64,000 nucleotides of DNA from Nonomuraea sp. NBC_00507. GTDB taxonomy: Bacteria; Actinomycetota; Actinomycetes; Streptosporangiales; Streptosporangiaceae. This document shows, piece after piece, positions 34,703-44,233 of this stretch; within the stretch, counting starts at the first letter, position 1; every line of letters starts with the position of its first letter. The notes beneath the pieces are model-generated. The model was given only the letters and a program-made list of their open reading frames with translations. It had not been told where the DNA came from and did no database searches. Position numbers and translations under genes: made by a program. The stretch lies in the NCBI RefSeq assembly GCF_036013525.1, contig NZ_CP107853.1, forward strand, positions 8,680,001 to 8,744,000, read 5' to 3'.

Positions 34703-35797
34703 ATGACGATGCGCAGGTTAATCGCGAGCATGCTGGCCGGGGTCCTGGCCGGCGGTACGGTCGCCGTTGTGCTGATCCAGACACCACCCGCCACGGCGGA
34801 GCGTCGCGGCCAGGCCCCCATCGTGATCGGGCACAGGGGCGCCAGCGCGCACCGGCCCGAGCACACCCTCCTGGCCTACGAGGCGGCCATCGCCATGGGC
34901 GCCGACTACATCGAGCCCGACCTCGTCTCCACCAAGGACCACGTGCTGGTGGCCCGGCACGAGAACGAGATCTCGGGCACGACCGACGTGGCCACGCGGC
35001 CCGAGTTCGCGAGCCGGCGCACCACCAAGACCATCGACAACGCGCAGATCACCGGCTGGTTCACCGAGGACTTCACGCTGGCGGAGCTGAAGACGCTGCG
35101 GGCCAAGGAACGCATTCCCGACCTGCGGCCCGACAACACGGCCTTCGACGGGCTGGCGGAGATCCCGACGTTCGAGGAGGTCGTGCTGCTCGCGCTCAAG
35201 CACGGCGTCGGCGTCTATCCGGAGACCAAGCACCCGACTTACTTCGACACCCTGGGCCTGTCGCTGGAGGAGCCGCTGCTGGAGGTGCTGAACCGCCACA
35301 GCGTGCGCAAGGCCTACATCCAGTCCTTCGAGACGGCGAACCTGCGCGACCTGCGTTCCAAGACCAAGTTGCCGCTGATCCAGCTCATCTCGGCCACCGG
35401 CAGGCCTTACGACTGGGTCGCCGCGAACGACCCGCGCACCTACGACGACATGGTCAAGCCGGAAGGCCTGCGTGAGGTGGCCCAGTACGCCGACGGCATC
35501 GGCGTGGACACCCGGCGTGTGGTGCCGCTGGACGCCACGGGCAAGACGCTGCCGCCCACGACGATCGTGGCCGACGCCCACCGCAAGAGGCTCGACGTGC
35601 ACGTCTGGACCGTGCGCAACGAGAACTCCCAGCTCCCGGCCGACTACCGGATGGGGAACCCGGCCAGTCCCGTGTACGCGCGGGCGACCGGCAACGTGAT
35701 GGGCTGGCTGTCCAGGCTTCTCGAGCTGGGCATCGACGGCGCGTTCTGCGACGACCCCGGCATGGGCCGGGCCGTCGTGACCAAGCGGTCGCTCTAG
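34703..35797 (+). CDS. Secreted glycerophosphodiester phosphodiesterase
   Basis: 364 residues from ATG 34703 (ATG 34709 also possible). A signal/anchor segment lies at about 7-25. The GDPD barrel shows IGHRGAS with H44, the pair E71 and D73 in YIEPDLV, and H86 in VARHE, the metal and catalytic residues. The small insertion after the second strand (residues 90-130, containing FASRR and GWFTEDF) matches the longer GlpQ-type enzymes. It hydrolyses glycerophosphodiesters outside the membrane, releasing glycerol-3-phosphate and an alcohol, relevant to teichoic-acid or lipid scavenging. Confidence 0.93.
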   Translation: MTMRRLIASMLAGVLAGGTVAVVLIQTPPATAERRGQAPIVIGHRGASAHRPEHTLLAYEAAIAMGADYIEPDLVSTKDHVLVARHENEISGTTDVATRPEFASRRTTKTIDNAQITGWFTEDFTLAELKTLRAKERIPDLRPDNTAFDGLAEIPTFEEVVLLALKHGVGVYPETKHPTYFDTLGLSLEEPLLEVLNRHSVRKAYIQSFETANLRDLRSKTKLPLIQLISATGRPYDWVAANDPRTYDDMVKPEGLREVAQYADGIGVDTRRVVPLDATGKTLPPTTIVADAHRKRLDVHVWTVRNENSQLPADYRMGNPASPVYARATGNVMGWLSRLLELGIDGAFCDDPGMGRAVVTKRSL

Positions 35798-35950
35798 CCG
35801 GTGCGGCGTCGGCGCCGCGCCGATGCCGCCCTCCTGTCCGGGCCGAATGTGATCGCCGCCTGGCCGGCCATGGTCGCGGCCAGCGCGGCGACCGGGCCGG
35901 GAGGGGTTACTTCCTTGAAGTGGGCCGGTGCTGACGATCGACCTCCGGGC

Positions 35951-36808
35951 TCAGCGCACCCTGGCAAGGTTGCCGGCGATCGCGGCAAGCAGGGCATCGC
36001 CGCAGGCGGCGGAGTCGTCCGCCGCCCAGCAGACGTAGCCGTCGGGACGGATGAGCAGGACCGCGGCGCCCAGATCGTCGGCGCACGTGGCACGGACGAG
36101 GTCGACTCGTGGCGGGAGCCGGAGGTCGGCCGGGACGGTTCCGGCCAGATCCAGCAGGACGGCGTGCCCCGAGCCGAACAGCGCCGGCAGCCGGGTGGGG
36201 CCGGCTTCGGTGACCAGGTCGGCGTCCGGCAGGCGCTGTCCGATGAGCGGATGGTCTCCGGACAGCTCGTAGCGCAGCGAGAGGCCGGACATCAGTCCTG
36301 CGAGATGGCGGTTGGTGTCGGGCAGCCGCAGCAGGTCGATGAAGATGTCACGCAGGGCGGCCAGGTCCTCGCTCGGGTTCGGAGCCGCCAGGACGCGCTG
36401 CGCCGACGTGTGATGCAGGACCTGGGCTCCGACCGGATGCCGTTCGGCGTGGTAACTGTCGAGGAGGCCGCTCGGCGCCCGGTCCTGGACGGTTGCGGCC
36501 AGTTTCCACCCGAGGTTGAACGCGTCCTGTATGCCGAGGTTGAGGCCCTGGCCGCCCAGCGGCGGGTGGATGTGTGCGGCGTCGCCCGCGAACAGGACGC
36601 GGCCCACGCGGTAGTGCTCCAGTTGCCGAGTGGCGTCGCTGAACCGCGAGGAGTTGTCCACGGCGCCGAGGGTGGTCTCGTGGCCGTACAGGGCCTGGAG
36701 CGCGGCAGTGATCTCCTCGGGGGTGATGGGGTTGTCGGTGGCGGTGTCCGTCCGGTCCGCGCGCCCGAAGGTGAACCGGTATCGGTCGCCGCCGAGCGGG
36801 ACCAGCTA
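35951..36808 (-). pseudogene. FAD-dependent aromatic monooxygenase lacking its N-terminal half
   Basis: The frame keeps the second FAD contact (VLFAGDAAHIHPPLGGQGLNLGIQDAFNLGWKL) and the C-terminal thioredoxin-like domain of PgaE/RdmE-type aromatic hydroxylases, preceded by a beta-rich segment (LVPLGGDRYRFTFGRAD). Upstream it is closed by TAG near 36809, and no GxGxxG Rossmann motif exists in the preceding sequence. About 250 residues are thus missing, so it cannot bind FAD properly. The neighbour upstream is an unrelated TPR gene, so a deletion joined them. Confidence 0.85.
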
Positions 36809-36911
36809 CGCGGGTGCGGTGGCCGACGCGGAACACGCGTTCGCGCTGCTGGCGAACGGACTGCTGCAAGGTGCTTGGCACCCCGAGGGAGCAGGACCTT
36901 AGAGTGGATCG

Positions 36912-38303
36912 GTGACCAACGATCAGCACGGCCTGGCGATGACCGGGGCGAGCGCCGCCGCGATCCGGCACTACGATCGGGCGATCGACGAGTTGCTGCA
37001 CTTCCGGGTGGAGGTCGACGCCGAGGCCAACGCGGCGCTGGCCGAGTCGCCGGACTTCCCGATGGGCAACGTCCTGGCGGCATACCTCGGGCTGCTGACC
37101 ACCGAGGTGGAGGACGCGCGCACGGCGCGGGTGCGGTTCGGGGCGTTCCGCCGCAGGATCGACGAGTCGTCGCTGCTGCCGCGCGAGCGCGCGCACCTGA
37201 CGGCCGTGCGGGCGCTGCTCGACGGCGACTTCCTGACCTGCGGGAGGCTGCTGGGCGAGATCGCGCTGGCGCATCCACGCGACGCGCTGGCCCTGGCCGC
37301 CGGGCACCAGATCGACTTCTTCACCGGTGACGCCCGCTCGCTCCGCGACCGGATCGGCGGGGCACTCAGCGCGTGGTGCGAGGATGACCCGCATTTCGGG
37401 CATCTGCTGGGCATGTACGCCTTCGGCCTCGAGGAGGCCGGGCACTACGACCGCTCCGAGGAGGTCGGGCTGCGGGCGGTCGAGCTCAATGCGCGCGACG
37501 TGTGGGGCATCCACGCGGTGGTGCACACCTACGAGATGCAGGGCAGGTTCGGCGACGGGCTGCGCTACCTGGACGCGCGGCTGCCGGACTGGTCGAGCGG
37601 GACGTTCTTCAACATCCACACGTGGTGGCACTACTGCCTGTACGCGCTGGAGGCCGGCGACGTGCCGCGGGCGCTGGCGATCTATGACTCGGTGATGGCC
37701 GACGGGCAGTCGTGCATGGAGCTGCTCGACGCGGCCGCCCTGCTGTGGCGACTCCATCTGGAGGGATGGGTCCAGCACGAGCGCTGGCGGGCGCTGGCCG
37801 ACGCGTGGCCCGTGCGGGTGGCTGAGCCGTTCTACGCCTTCAACGACATGCACGCGGTCATGTCGTACGTGGGCGCCGGGCGGGTGGGGGACGCGGAGAA
37901 GCTGATCGCCTCGCGGGAGGCCTACGTGCTGGCGCCGCTGCCCGGGGTGACCAACCAGGACATGACGCTACGGGTGGGGCTGCCGGTGTGCCGGGCGATC
38001 GTGGCGTTCGGGCGGGGCGATTACGCGTCAGTGGTGGATCTGCTGTATCCGATCCGGCATCGGATCAACGAGTTCGGCGGCAGCCACGCGCAGCGCGACG
38101 CCGTGCAGAAGACGTTGCTGGAGGCGGCGCTGAGGGCCGGGGCGCGGGAGGTGGCGCGGGTGCTGGTGAGCGAGCGAATCAACGTGCGGCCGTGCAGTCC
38201 GTACAACTGGCTCAAGCAGGCGGCGCTCGCCGACGTCCTGGGCGACCGGGCCGCCGCGGCGGCCGCCCGGCTGCGGGCCGGGGAGCTTGTGCGCGCCGTC
38301 TGA
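36912..38303 (+). CDS. TTC38-like tetratricopeptide repeat protein (463 aa)
   Basis: GTG start. The protein is entirely alpha-helical with TPR-like pairs (AIRHYDRAIDELLHF, ALALAAGHQIDFFTGD, YAFGLEEAGHYDRSEEVGLRAVELN) and the motif WGIHAVVHTYEMQGR that marks the TTC38 family. Function of bacterial members is unknown; TPR domains bind peptides or proteins. It is monocistronic and begins about 100 bp downstream (rightwards) of the broken end of the monooxygenase relic, which is read on the opposite strand. Confidence 0.88.
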   Translation: MTNDQHGLAMTGASAAAIRHYDRAIDELLHFRVEVDAEANAALAESPDFPMGNVLAAYLGLLTTEVEDARTARVRFGAFRRRIDESSLLPRERAHLTAVRALLDGDFLTCGRLLGEIALAHPRDALALAAGHQIDFFTGDARSLRDRIGGALSAWCEDDPHFGHLLGMYAFGLEEAGHYDRSEEVGLRAVELNARDVWGIHAVVHTYEMQGRFGDGLRYLDARLPDWSSGTFFNIHTWWHYCLYALEAGDVPRALAIYDSVMADGQSCMELLDAAALLWRLHLEGWVQHERWRALADAWPVRVAEPFYAFNDMHAVMSYVGAGRVGDAEKLIASREAYVLAPLPGVTNQDMTLRVGLPVCRAIVAFGRGDYASVVDLLYPIRHRINEFGGSHAQRDAVQKTLLEAALRAGAREVARVLVSERINVRPCSPYNWLKQAALADVLGDRAAAAAARLRAGELVRAV

Positions 38304-38501
38304 GGCGTGGATGTCGCCGCGGCGCATGTGGCACGTCGCGTTCCGTGAGAAGATCGAGATCATGATCGGTCTGCTGCCAGGCTCAGGCCGTCGTGATCGC
38401 CATGCTCTCGCGACGGCCGCCCCCCTGATCCTCGTGCCGCGTTCGCGGATGCCCATCCGTATCAGCGTCCCGCCCTTCGACACCACGCCAGATCGTGCGG
38501 C

Positions 38502-39761
38502 ATGTTCGCGCGCCATGGCCGGGTTCACGCGCGCGGGCGCCGGCCCGGTCGCATGCTGACCATGCATCGAGGAGACCGCACGGAACCGACCCCCACCACG
38601 GCGCTTCCTCCCGGCGTGACCAGCGCCGGTCAGCTCCCACCGCCTCTTGGTCAGCCCTCTGTTCCGGATGTGCCGGTGGCGGGGAAGGTGCCGCCCGCGT
38701 CCGGCGCGACGGAGGCGGGGCAGATCCCACCGCCCACGTCCGACGGGACAGAGGCGGGGCAGATCCCACCGCCCACGTCCGATATGACGGGGGCCGGGCG
38801 GGTTCCACCGCCTCCATCCGGTGTGACCAGCGTCGGGCAGCTGCCCGGTCTGCGACCTCGCCGGCGGCCCCGGGACGGAGGCGAGGCGGCCGGTGGCGAC
38901 GTCGACCTGGTCGACGCGCTGGACCCGCTGGCCTGGCGCACGGTGGCCGCCTGGCTGCACGTCAAGCCCTCCGCGGCCACGCGGCAGGTCGGTCTGCAGG
39001 TGCTGGCGTCGTTCCTGCGCTGGCTGCGCGAGGAGGAGCCGGCGCTCGAACTCCTCGCCGTCACCGGAGCCCATCTGGACGCCTACTGCGAGATGGCCCG
39101 GACCGGCGCGCTCACCCGCACGCCGTCCCGGAGGCCGCTGGCGAGCAGGACGGTGGCCAGGAAACGTTCCGTCCTGCTGTCCTTCTACACCTTCGCCTGG
39201 CAGTGCGGCGTGGTACGGCACAACCAGGTCCCCGGCCGGCGGGTGACCACGAACCGCCGGCTCGCCGGCACGCGTACGCTCACCAGGGAAGAACGCCGGC
39301 AGCTGCGCCAAGGCGTCGCGCGCCTGGCCGCCGACGGCCGCACGGCCGAGGCCGCCGCGGTCGCGCTGCTGGAGCTCACCGGCGCCACCGTGGACGCGCT
39401 GGCCGGCCTGACCCGGCAGGACGTCCACAGCGTGGACGACGGCGCCGGCAGCCGGCCCGCGGTGATCACCGTGCATCATGGCCGGGACGACGTCGTCGCC
39501 TTCCCCGTCTCGCCGCTGGCCCGCCCCCTGCTGCGCGTGTTGTGCGCCAGCCGCCCCGCCGGCGAGCCGCTGATCAGGCGATCGGATGGCCGTCCTGTGG
39601 ACCTCGACTGGCTCAGGGGCGCGCTCGCCGACGCGGCACTGGCCGGCGGGGTCCCGGAGCAGCGGGCCCGCGACCTGCACCCGCACATGCTGCGCGCCGC
39701 CACCGTCACCGACCTCCTGGAAGACGCCGAGGCCATGCCGCCTCCGCGACCACGCCCCTGA
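38502..39761 (+). pseudogene. Decayed tyrosine-recombinase with a Pro-rich repeat N-terminus
   Basis: ATGs at 38502, 38553 and 38562 are possible starts and none has a strong ribosome binding site. Residues about 35-120 are Pro/Thr/Gly-rich with 13-residue repeats ending IPPPTSD. Then come a SAM-like core-binding domain (WRTVAAWLHVKPSAATRQVGLQVLASFL) and a catalytic-domain-like part (ELTGATVDALAGLTRQDV, LHPHMLRAATVTDLL). The first active-site Arg of the TG-x-R motif is replaced, and the end with GHxxxxTTxxxY is lost: GHAASATT is found only in another frame at 39731-39754. It is therefore a degenerate integrase or a domesticated DNA-binding protein. Confidence 0.7.
38706..38846. repeat. 39-bp tandem repeat in the recombinase-like gene
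   Basis: Two near-identical 39-bp units (38706-38744, 38745-38783), a divergent third (38784-38822) and a partial fourth encode x-TEAGQIPPPTSD-type 13-mers. Earlier sequence (VTSAGQLPPPL) looks like older, more diverged copies. Confidence 0.8.
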
Positions 39762-39866
39762 CCTGCACCGCCCTGTCCTGACCGCACCCCCACACCGGAG
39801 CGGGTGGGGCGGTTCAGGGTTGGGCGGGCCCAGGATTGTCGGGGGTGACCGGTAGTGTTTCGGCAC

Positions 39867-40691
39867 ATGGATCGGCAACTCACCCTCATGGTCGTGCACG
39901 CCCACCCCGACGACGAGTGCCTCAGCACCGGCGGCATCCTGGCCCGCTACACCGAAGAGGGCATCCGCACGGTCCTGGTCACCTGCACCAACGGCGAGCA
40001 GGGCGATGACCAGGACGGCATCAAACCGGGCGAGGCGGGGCACGATGACGCGGCGGTGGCCGCGCGCCGGCTCGCCGAGCTGCGCGAGTCGGTCGCTCAC
40101 CTGGGCATCGACCACCTGGAGCTGCTCGGCTACCGCGACTCGGGCATGGAAGGCTGGACGGCCAACAGCCACCCCGACGCGTTCGCCAACGTGCCCGTCC
40201 AAGAGGCCGCGGGCAGGCTCGCCGCGCTGATGGAGCACTACCGCCCCCAGGTGGTGGTGACCTACGACGAGACGGGCGGCGGCGGATATGGCCACCCGGA
40301 CCACGTCCAGGCCCACCGCATCACGGCCGCCGCGGTGGAGTCGACCGGCATCCCCGACAAGTTCTACTACACGGCCATCCCCCGGGCCGCCATCAAGCGC
40401 ATGTTCGAGATGATGCGCGAGCACGGGATCGACCTCGGCTTCGAGCCGTCCGACGACTTCGGCACGCCGGACGAGCGCGTCACGAGCGTCGTCGACGTCA
40501 CGCCCTACGTCGAACGCAAGCTCAAGGCGATCAGGGCCCACGAAAGCCAGGGGGAAAACATCTTCCTGTTCCGCATGCCGCAGGAGGCCCAGGAGCAGGC
40601 GTTCTCGCACGAGGCGTTTGAGCGGGTGCTGTGCAAGGTGAGTGTCCCCGACCACGACGAGGACCTGTTCGAGGGCCTGCGCGACGGCTAG
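39867..40691 (+). CDS. LmbE/PIG-L family zinc deacetylase
   Basis: ATG 39867 preferred (a GTG 12 bases upstream is also in frame). 274 residues with the metal motif HAHPDDE (residues 11-17), TNGEQGD, ELLGYRDSGM and HPDHVQAH. This family includes mycothiol S-conjugate amidase (Mca) and MshB; the SGMEGWTAN segment and overall length are close to Mca-type proteins. It would remove an acyl group from an N-acetylglucosamine-like substrate in the cytosol, by context perhaps in thiol detoxification. Which of the LmbE functions it has cannot be decided here. Confidence 0.88.
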   Translation: MDRQLTLMVVHAHPDDECLSTGGILARYTEEGIRTVLVTCTNGEQGDDQDGIKPGEAGHDDAAVAARRLAELRESVAHLGIDHLELLGYRDSGMEGWTANSHPDAFANVPVQEAAGRLAALMEHYRPQVVVTYDETGGGGYGHPDHVQAHRITAAAVESTGIPDKFYYTAIPRAAIKRMFEMMREHGIDLGFEPSDDFGTPDERVTSVVDVTPYVERKLKAIRAHESQGENIFLFRMPQEAQEQAFSHEAFERVLCKVSVPDHDEDLFEGLRDG

Positions 40692-40727
40692 GCCGCAAGG
40701 CGTCCCAAACATTGTTCTGGAGATTGC

Positions 40728-40860
40728 CATGGGACCGTCGTCAGCCACCAGCTCAAGGACTCCGTCGCCACGATCACCATGGACGACGGCAAGGTCAACG
40801 TGATCTCGCTCCAGACGGTCACCGAGCTCGACGCCACCGCGCTCACCGGCGCCCTGCCCC
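40728..40860 (+). pseudogene. N-terminal stump of an enoyl-CoA hydratase
   Basis: The stretch reads VVSHQLKDSVATITMDDGKVN then VISLQTVTELDA, the opening of crotonase-family proteins. It is out of frame with the nearest ATG (40730) and after about 40 residues merges into unrelated Gly/Arg-rich sequence. The CoA-binding and oxyanion-hole regions are absent, so it is a short deletion remnant. Confidence 0.75.
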
Positions 40861-41052
40861 CTGGGCCTGGTGGCGGTCACGGCCGCGGTCGGGGCCGTTG
40901 ACAGTCGACGCAGCGGTCGCCCACCCGGCGGCAGGCGACGCGGTGGCAGGCGACGAACGACGGAGTGGCAGAGGCGTCTCCCCCGCTCAGACCCTGAAAC
41001 CCGAGCCTCCGGCCATGCAGAATCACGTCGAACACAGGCCGGACGGCGCGAG

Positions 41053-44000
41053 ATGATGACGCGTATGCGGTTCGGGATCCTGGGTGCCACGCGGGCATGG
41101 CGTGACGACGGGAGCGAGGTGGAGCTCGGTGGCCCGGCCCGGCGTGCGCTGCTGGCGCTGCTGGCGCTGCGCGCCGGCGAAGTGGTGGCGGCCGAACGGC
41201 TGATCGACGATCTGTACGGCGAACGGGTCTCCGATGGGTCGGCCCACGCCCTGCAGTCACAGGTTTCGCGGCTCCGCCGGGCGCTGAGCCCTGGTGCCGC
41301 GATCGAGTTCGTTCCCGGCGGCTACCGGCTGGCGGCGGATCCCGATGACGTGGACGCGTACCGTTTCGAGCGGCTGTCGAACGAGGGGCGCCGGTCCCTG
41401 GTGCGCGGTGATCAGGCCCGTGCGGAGGAGCTGCTGCGGGAGGCGCTCGCCTTGTGGCGCGGTCCGGCGCTCGCCGATGCCGTCGACGCCGGGTCCGCGC
41501 GGGCCGAGGCGGCCCGGCTCGAGGAGCGCAGGCTAGACGCCCTGGAGGACCGCATCGAGGCGGAGCTGGGGTTGGGCGAGCATCGGGCTGTCGTACCGAA
41601 GGTGCGGGAGTTGACCGCGTCGCATCCGCTGCGGGAGCGGCTGCGGGGCCTGCTCATGCGGGCGCTGCGCGCCGACGGCAGGCAGGCGGAGGCGCTGGTG
41701 GAGTTCGAGGAGATCCGCCGGCTGCTGGCCGACGAACTCGGCGCGGACCCCGGGCCGGAGCTCGCTGCGATCCACCGTTCCCTGCTGCGCGGCGAGCCGG
41801 TCACACGCGGGCTCCCCGCCCAGCTCACCACGTTCGTGGGCCGCGCGGACGACCAGGCCGCGGTCGCCGACCTGCTGGCGAGGAACCGCCTGGTCACCCT
41901 GGTGGGTGCCGGCGGCGTCGGCAAGACCCGCCTGGCCGTCGAAGTCGCGAGCACGGAGCCCGAGGTGTGTCTCGTGGAGCTGGCATCAGTGCGCGACGGG
42001 ACGGAGGTGCCCGCGGCCGTGCTGGGCGCGCTCGGCCTTCGGGACAGCGGCTTCCACATCGGGCAGGGCGGGATGACGCCGGAGTCACGGCTCATGGCCG
42101 CCCTGGACCAGCGCGCGGTGCTGCTTCTTCTGGACAACTGCGAGCATCTGGTGGACGCGGTGGCGGCACTGGCCGAGCGGCTCCTGAAACGCTGCCCCAC
42201 ACTGCGGGTTCTGGCGACCAGCCGGGAGCCGCTGGGCATCACCGGTGAGAGCCTGTGGCCGGTCCGGTCGCTCTCGGCCGTCCCGGCTGCGCGACTGTTC
42301 GCCGACAGGGCCGCCGCAGTACGACCGGATTTCGCCGTGGACGACGCCAACGCCGCGACCGTGGCGCGGATCTGCCACGGCCTGGACGGCCTGCCGCTGG
42401 CGATCGAGCTGGCCGCGGCCCGGCTGCGTACGCACGAGGTCGAGGAGCTCGCGGCCGGGCTGGACGACCGGTTCAGGCTGCTCTCGCGAGGCAGCCGTAC
42501 GGCCGAGCTGAGGCACCAGACGTTGCGCGCCGTCGTGGCGTGGAGCTGGGACCTGCTGTCGGAGACCGAGCGGGTGACGGCCAGGCGCCTGACGGTCTTC
42601 GGCGGCGGCGCCACCGCCGAGGCGGCACGGCGGATCTGCGCGGTCCCCGACGCCGAGGACGTGCTGGACTCCCTGGCCGGCAAGTCCTTCGTGGAAGTCA
42701 CCGGCGGCCGCTACCGCATGCTGGAGACGATCCGCGACTACTGCGCCGAGCGGCTGGAGGAGGCGGGGGAGGCCGACGCCATACGGCGCGCGCACGCGGA
42801 CCACTTCCTGCGGCTGGCCAGGACCGCCGAGCCACGGCTGCGGGGCCCCGAGCAGCTCCGCTGGCTGGCCGTGCTCACCGCGGAGGACGCGAACCTGCAC
42901 GCGGCACTGCGCTGGGCGGCCGAGGCAGGGGAGACCCGGCTGGGGCTCGGGCTGCTGGCGTCCATGGCCTGGTACGCCTGGCTGCGCGGCACCCGCACCA
43001 CCGTCACGCCGTGGGCGACCACGCTGCTGGAGGCGGCCGGCAGCACCCCGCCGGCGGGGCTGGAGACCGACTACGTGCTCTGCGCGCTGATCGCGGCCGC
43101 CGGGGGCGCCCTGCGGGTGTGGGAACGCTGCCTTCCAGCGGCCGAGTCGATCGTCGCCCGCGAGGACCGGCCGCTGGGCCATCCGGCCATCCCGTTCCTC
43201 TGGCCCGTCATCGCCAGCGCCATGGGAGAGCCGCGGGTCACCATGTCGGTGATCACCCGGGGACGCATGACCTCGGATCCGTGGCAGGCGGCGATCAGTC
43301 ACGTGGTGGGGGGTTATCCGACGCTTATGTTGGGCGGTTTCGCGGCGGCCGCGGAGGCGTTCGGCACGGCCGCCGAGACCTTCCGGGTGCTCGGCGACCG
43401 GTGGGGGACGGCGCTCGCGCTGGATTCGCTGGCCGCCCTGGCGTACCTGCGGGACGACCCCGACACCGCGATCATCCTGACCGATGAGGCACTCGCCCTC
43501 GCCGAGCGCCTCGATGCCCAGGAGGACGTGGCCGACCTGCTGTGCAACCGGGGCGACTACCGGGTCCACCGTGCCCGGACCAGGTCGGCGGGGGGCCTTG
43601 ACGCGGCGCGCTCGGACTACGAGCGGGCCGCCGGGATCGCGCGCCGCGCGGGCAGCCCTACCTATCTCGCCGCCGCGTTGAGCGGGCTCGGCGACATCGC
43701 CCGATTGGACGGCGATCTGGCCGGCGCGCGCCGGCTGTACGAACAGGCCCTGGAGCGGTTCCAGACCCACTGGCTCAAGAGCGCCAGAAGCCGCTTCAAC
43801 ACCCTTCTCGGCCTCGGCAAGGTCGCCGAGGCGTCCGGCGCGCCCGGCGAGGCCCGGATCTGGTACGTTCGCGCCGCCGTGGCGGCCCTGGCCGGGCCGG
43901 TCCCCGAAGGCGCCCGCGCGGTCGAGGCCCTCGCGGGAACGGTCCTCACCTCAGGCGACGCGACCTCGGCGGCCCGGTTGCTCGGTGCCGCCACGGTACT

Positions 44001-44199
44001 GCGAGGAATCCCCGCCGGTTCCGATCCCGACACCGCGAAGGTCGCCGCCATGGCGCGGATCGCCCTGGGCGACGCCCCGTACGAGGCCGCCTACCGGACG
44101 GGAGCACAGCTTTCCCTGGCGGACGCTCTGCGCCTGGCCGGCGTACCCGAACCGGCCATTCGCACCCTGGCCGAGGGCAGAGCCGCGAGCCGGCGGTGA
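41053..44199 (+). CDS. SARP-family (AfsR/BTAD) regulator with NB-ARC ATPase and TPR tail
   Basis: About 1048 residues from ATG 41053. OmpR-like DNA-binding domain (about 5-95: RFGILGATRAWRDDG..HALQSQVSRLRRAL, then VPGGYRL), bacterial transcriptional activation domain (about 100-245; AYRFERLSNEGR, LADELGADPGPEL), NB-ARC-type ATPase with Walker A LVGAGGVGKTR and LLLLDNCEHL, then TPR helices (DYERAAGIARRAGS, LYEQALERF). Such large SARPs activate nearby secondary-metabolism genes. Only an FAD monooxygenase follows, 34 bp downstream, so this may be its target, or the rest of a cluster has been lost. Confidence 0.92.
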   Translation: MMTRMRFGILGATRAWRDDGSEVELGGPARRALLALLALRAGEVVAAERLIDDLYGERVSDGSAHALQSQVSRLRRALSPGAAIEFVPGGYRLAADPDDVDAYRFERLSNEGRRSLVRGDQARAEELLREALALWRGPALADAVDAGSARAEAARLEERRLDALEDRIEAELGLGEHRAVVPKVRELTASHPLRERLRGLLMRALRADGRQAEALVEFEEIRRLLADELGADPGPELAAIHRSLLRGEPVTRGLPAQLTTFVGRADDQAAVADLLARNRLVTLVGAGGVGKTRLAVEVASTEPEVCLVELASVRDGTEVPAAVLGALGLRDSGFHIGQGGMTPESRLMAALDQRAVLLLLDNCEHLVDAVAALAERLLKRCPTLRVLATSREPLGITGESLWPVRSLSAVPAARLFADRAAAVRPDFAVDDANAATVARICHGLDGLPLAIELAAARLRTHEVEELAAGLDDRFRLLSRGSRTAELRHQTLRAVVAWSWDLLSETERVTARRLTVFGGGATAEAARRICAVPDAEDVLDSLAGKSFVEVTGGRYRMLETIRDYCAERLEEAGEADAIRRAHADHFLRLARTAEPRLRGPEQLRWLAVLTAEDANLHAALRWAAEAGETRLGLGLLASMAWYAWLRGTRTTVTPWATTLLEAAGSTPPAGLETDYVLCALIAAAGGALRVWERCLPAAESIVAREDRPLGHPAIPFLWPVIASAMGEPRVTMSVITRGRMTSDPWQAAISHVVGGYPTLMLGGFAAAAEAFGTAAETFRVLGDRWGTALALDSLAALAYLRDDPDTAIILTDEALALAERLDAQEDVADLLCNRGDYRVHRARTRSAGGLDAARSDYERAAGIARRAGSPTYLAAALSGLGDIARLDGDLAGARRLYEQALERFQTHWLKSARSRFNTLLGLGKVAEASGAPGEARIWYVRAAVAALAGPVPEGARAVEALAGTVLTSGDATSAARLLGAATVLRGIPAGSDPDTAKVAAMARIALGDAPYEAAYRTGAQLSLADALRLAGVPEPAIRTLAEGRAASRR

Positions 44200-44233
44200 G
44201 CGATCGGTGAGCGCCGTTGGACACGCTGGCCGC

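Noticed and set aside
38028..41090. 1,020-codon minus-strand open frame
   Set aside because: Antisense to the TPR, recombinase-like and deacetylase genes; no motif and strongly biased composition.
42085..43770. 561-codon minus-strand open frame
   Set aside because: Antisense to the SARP regulator, whose domains are continuous on the plus strand.
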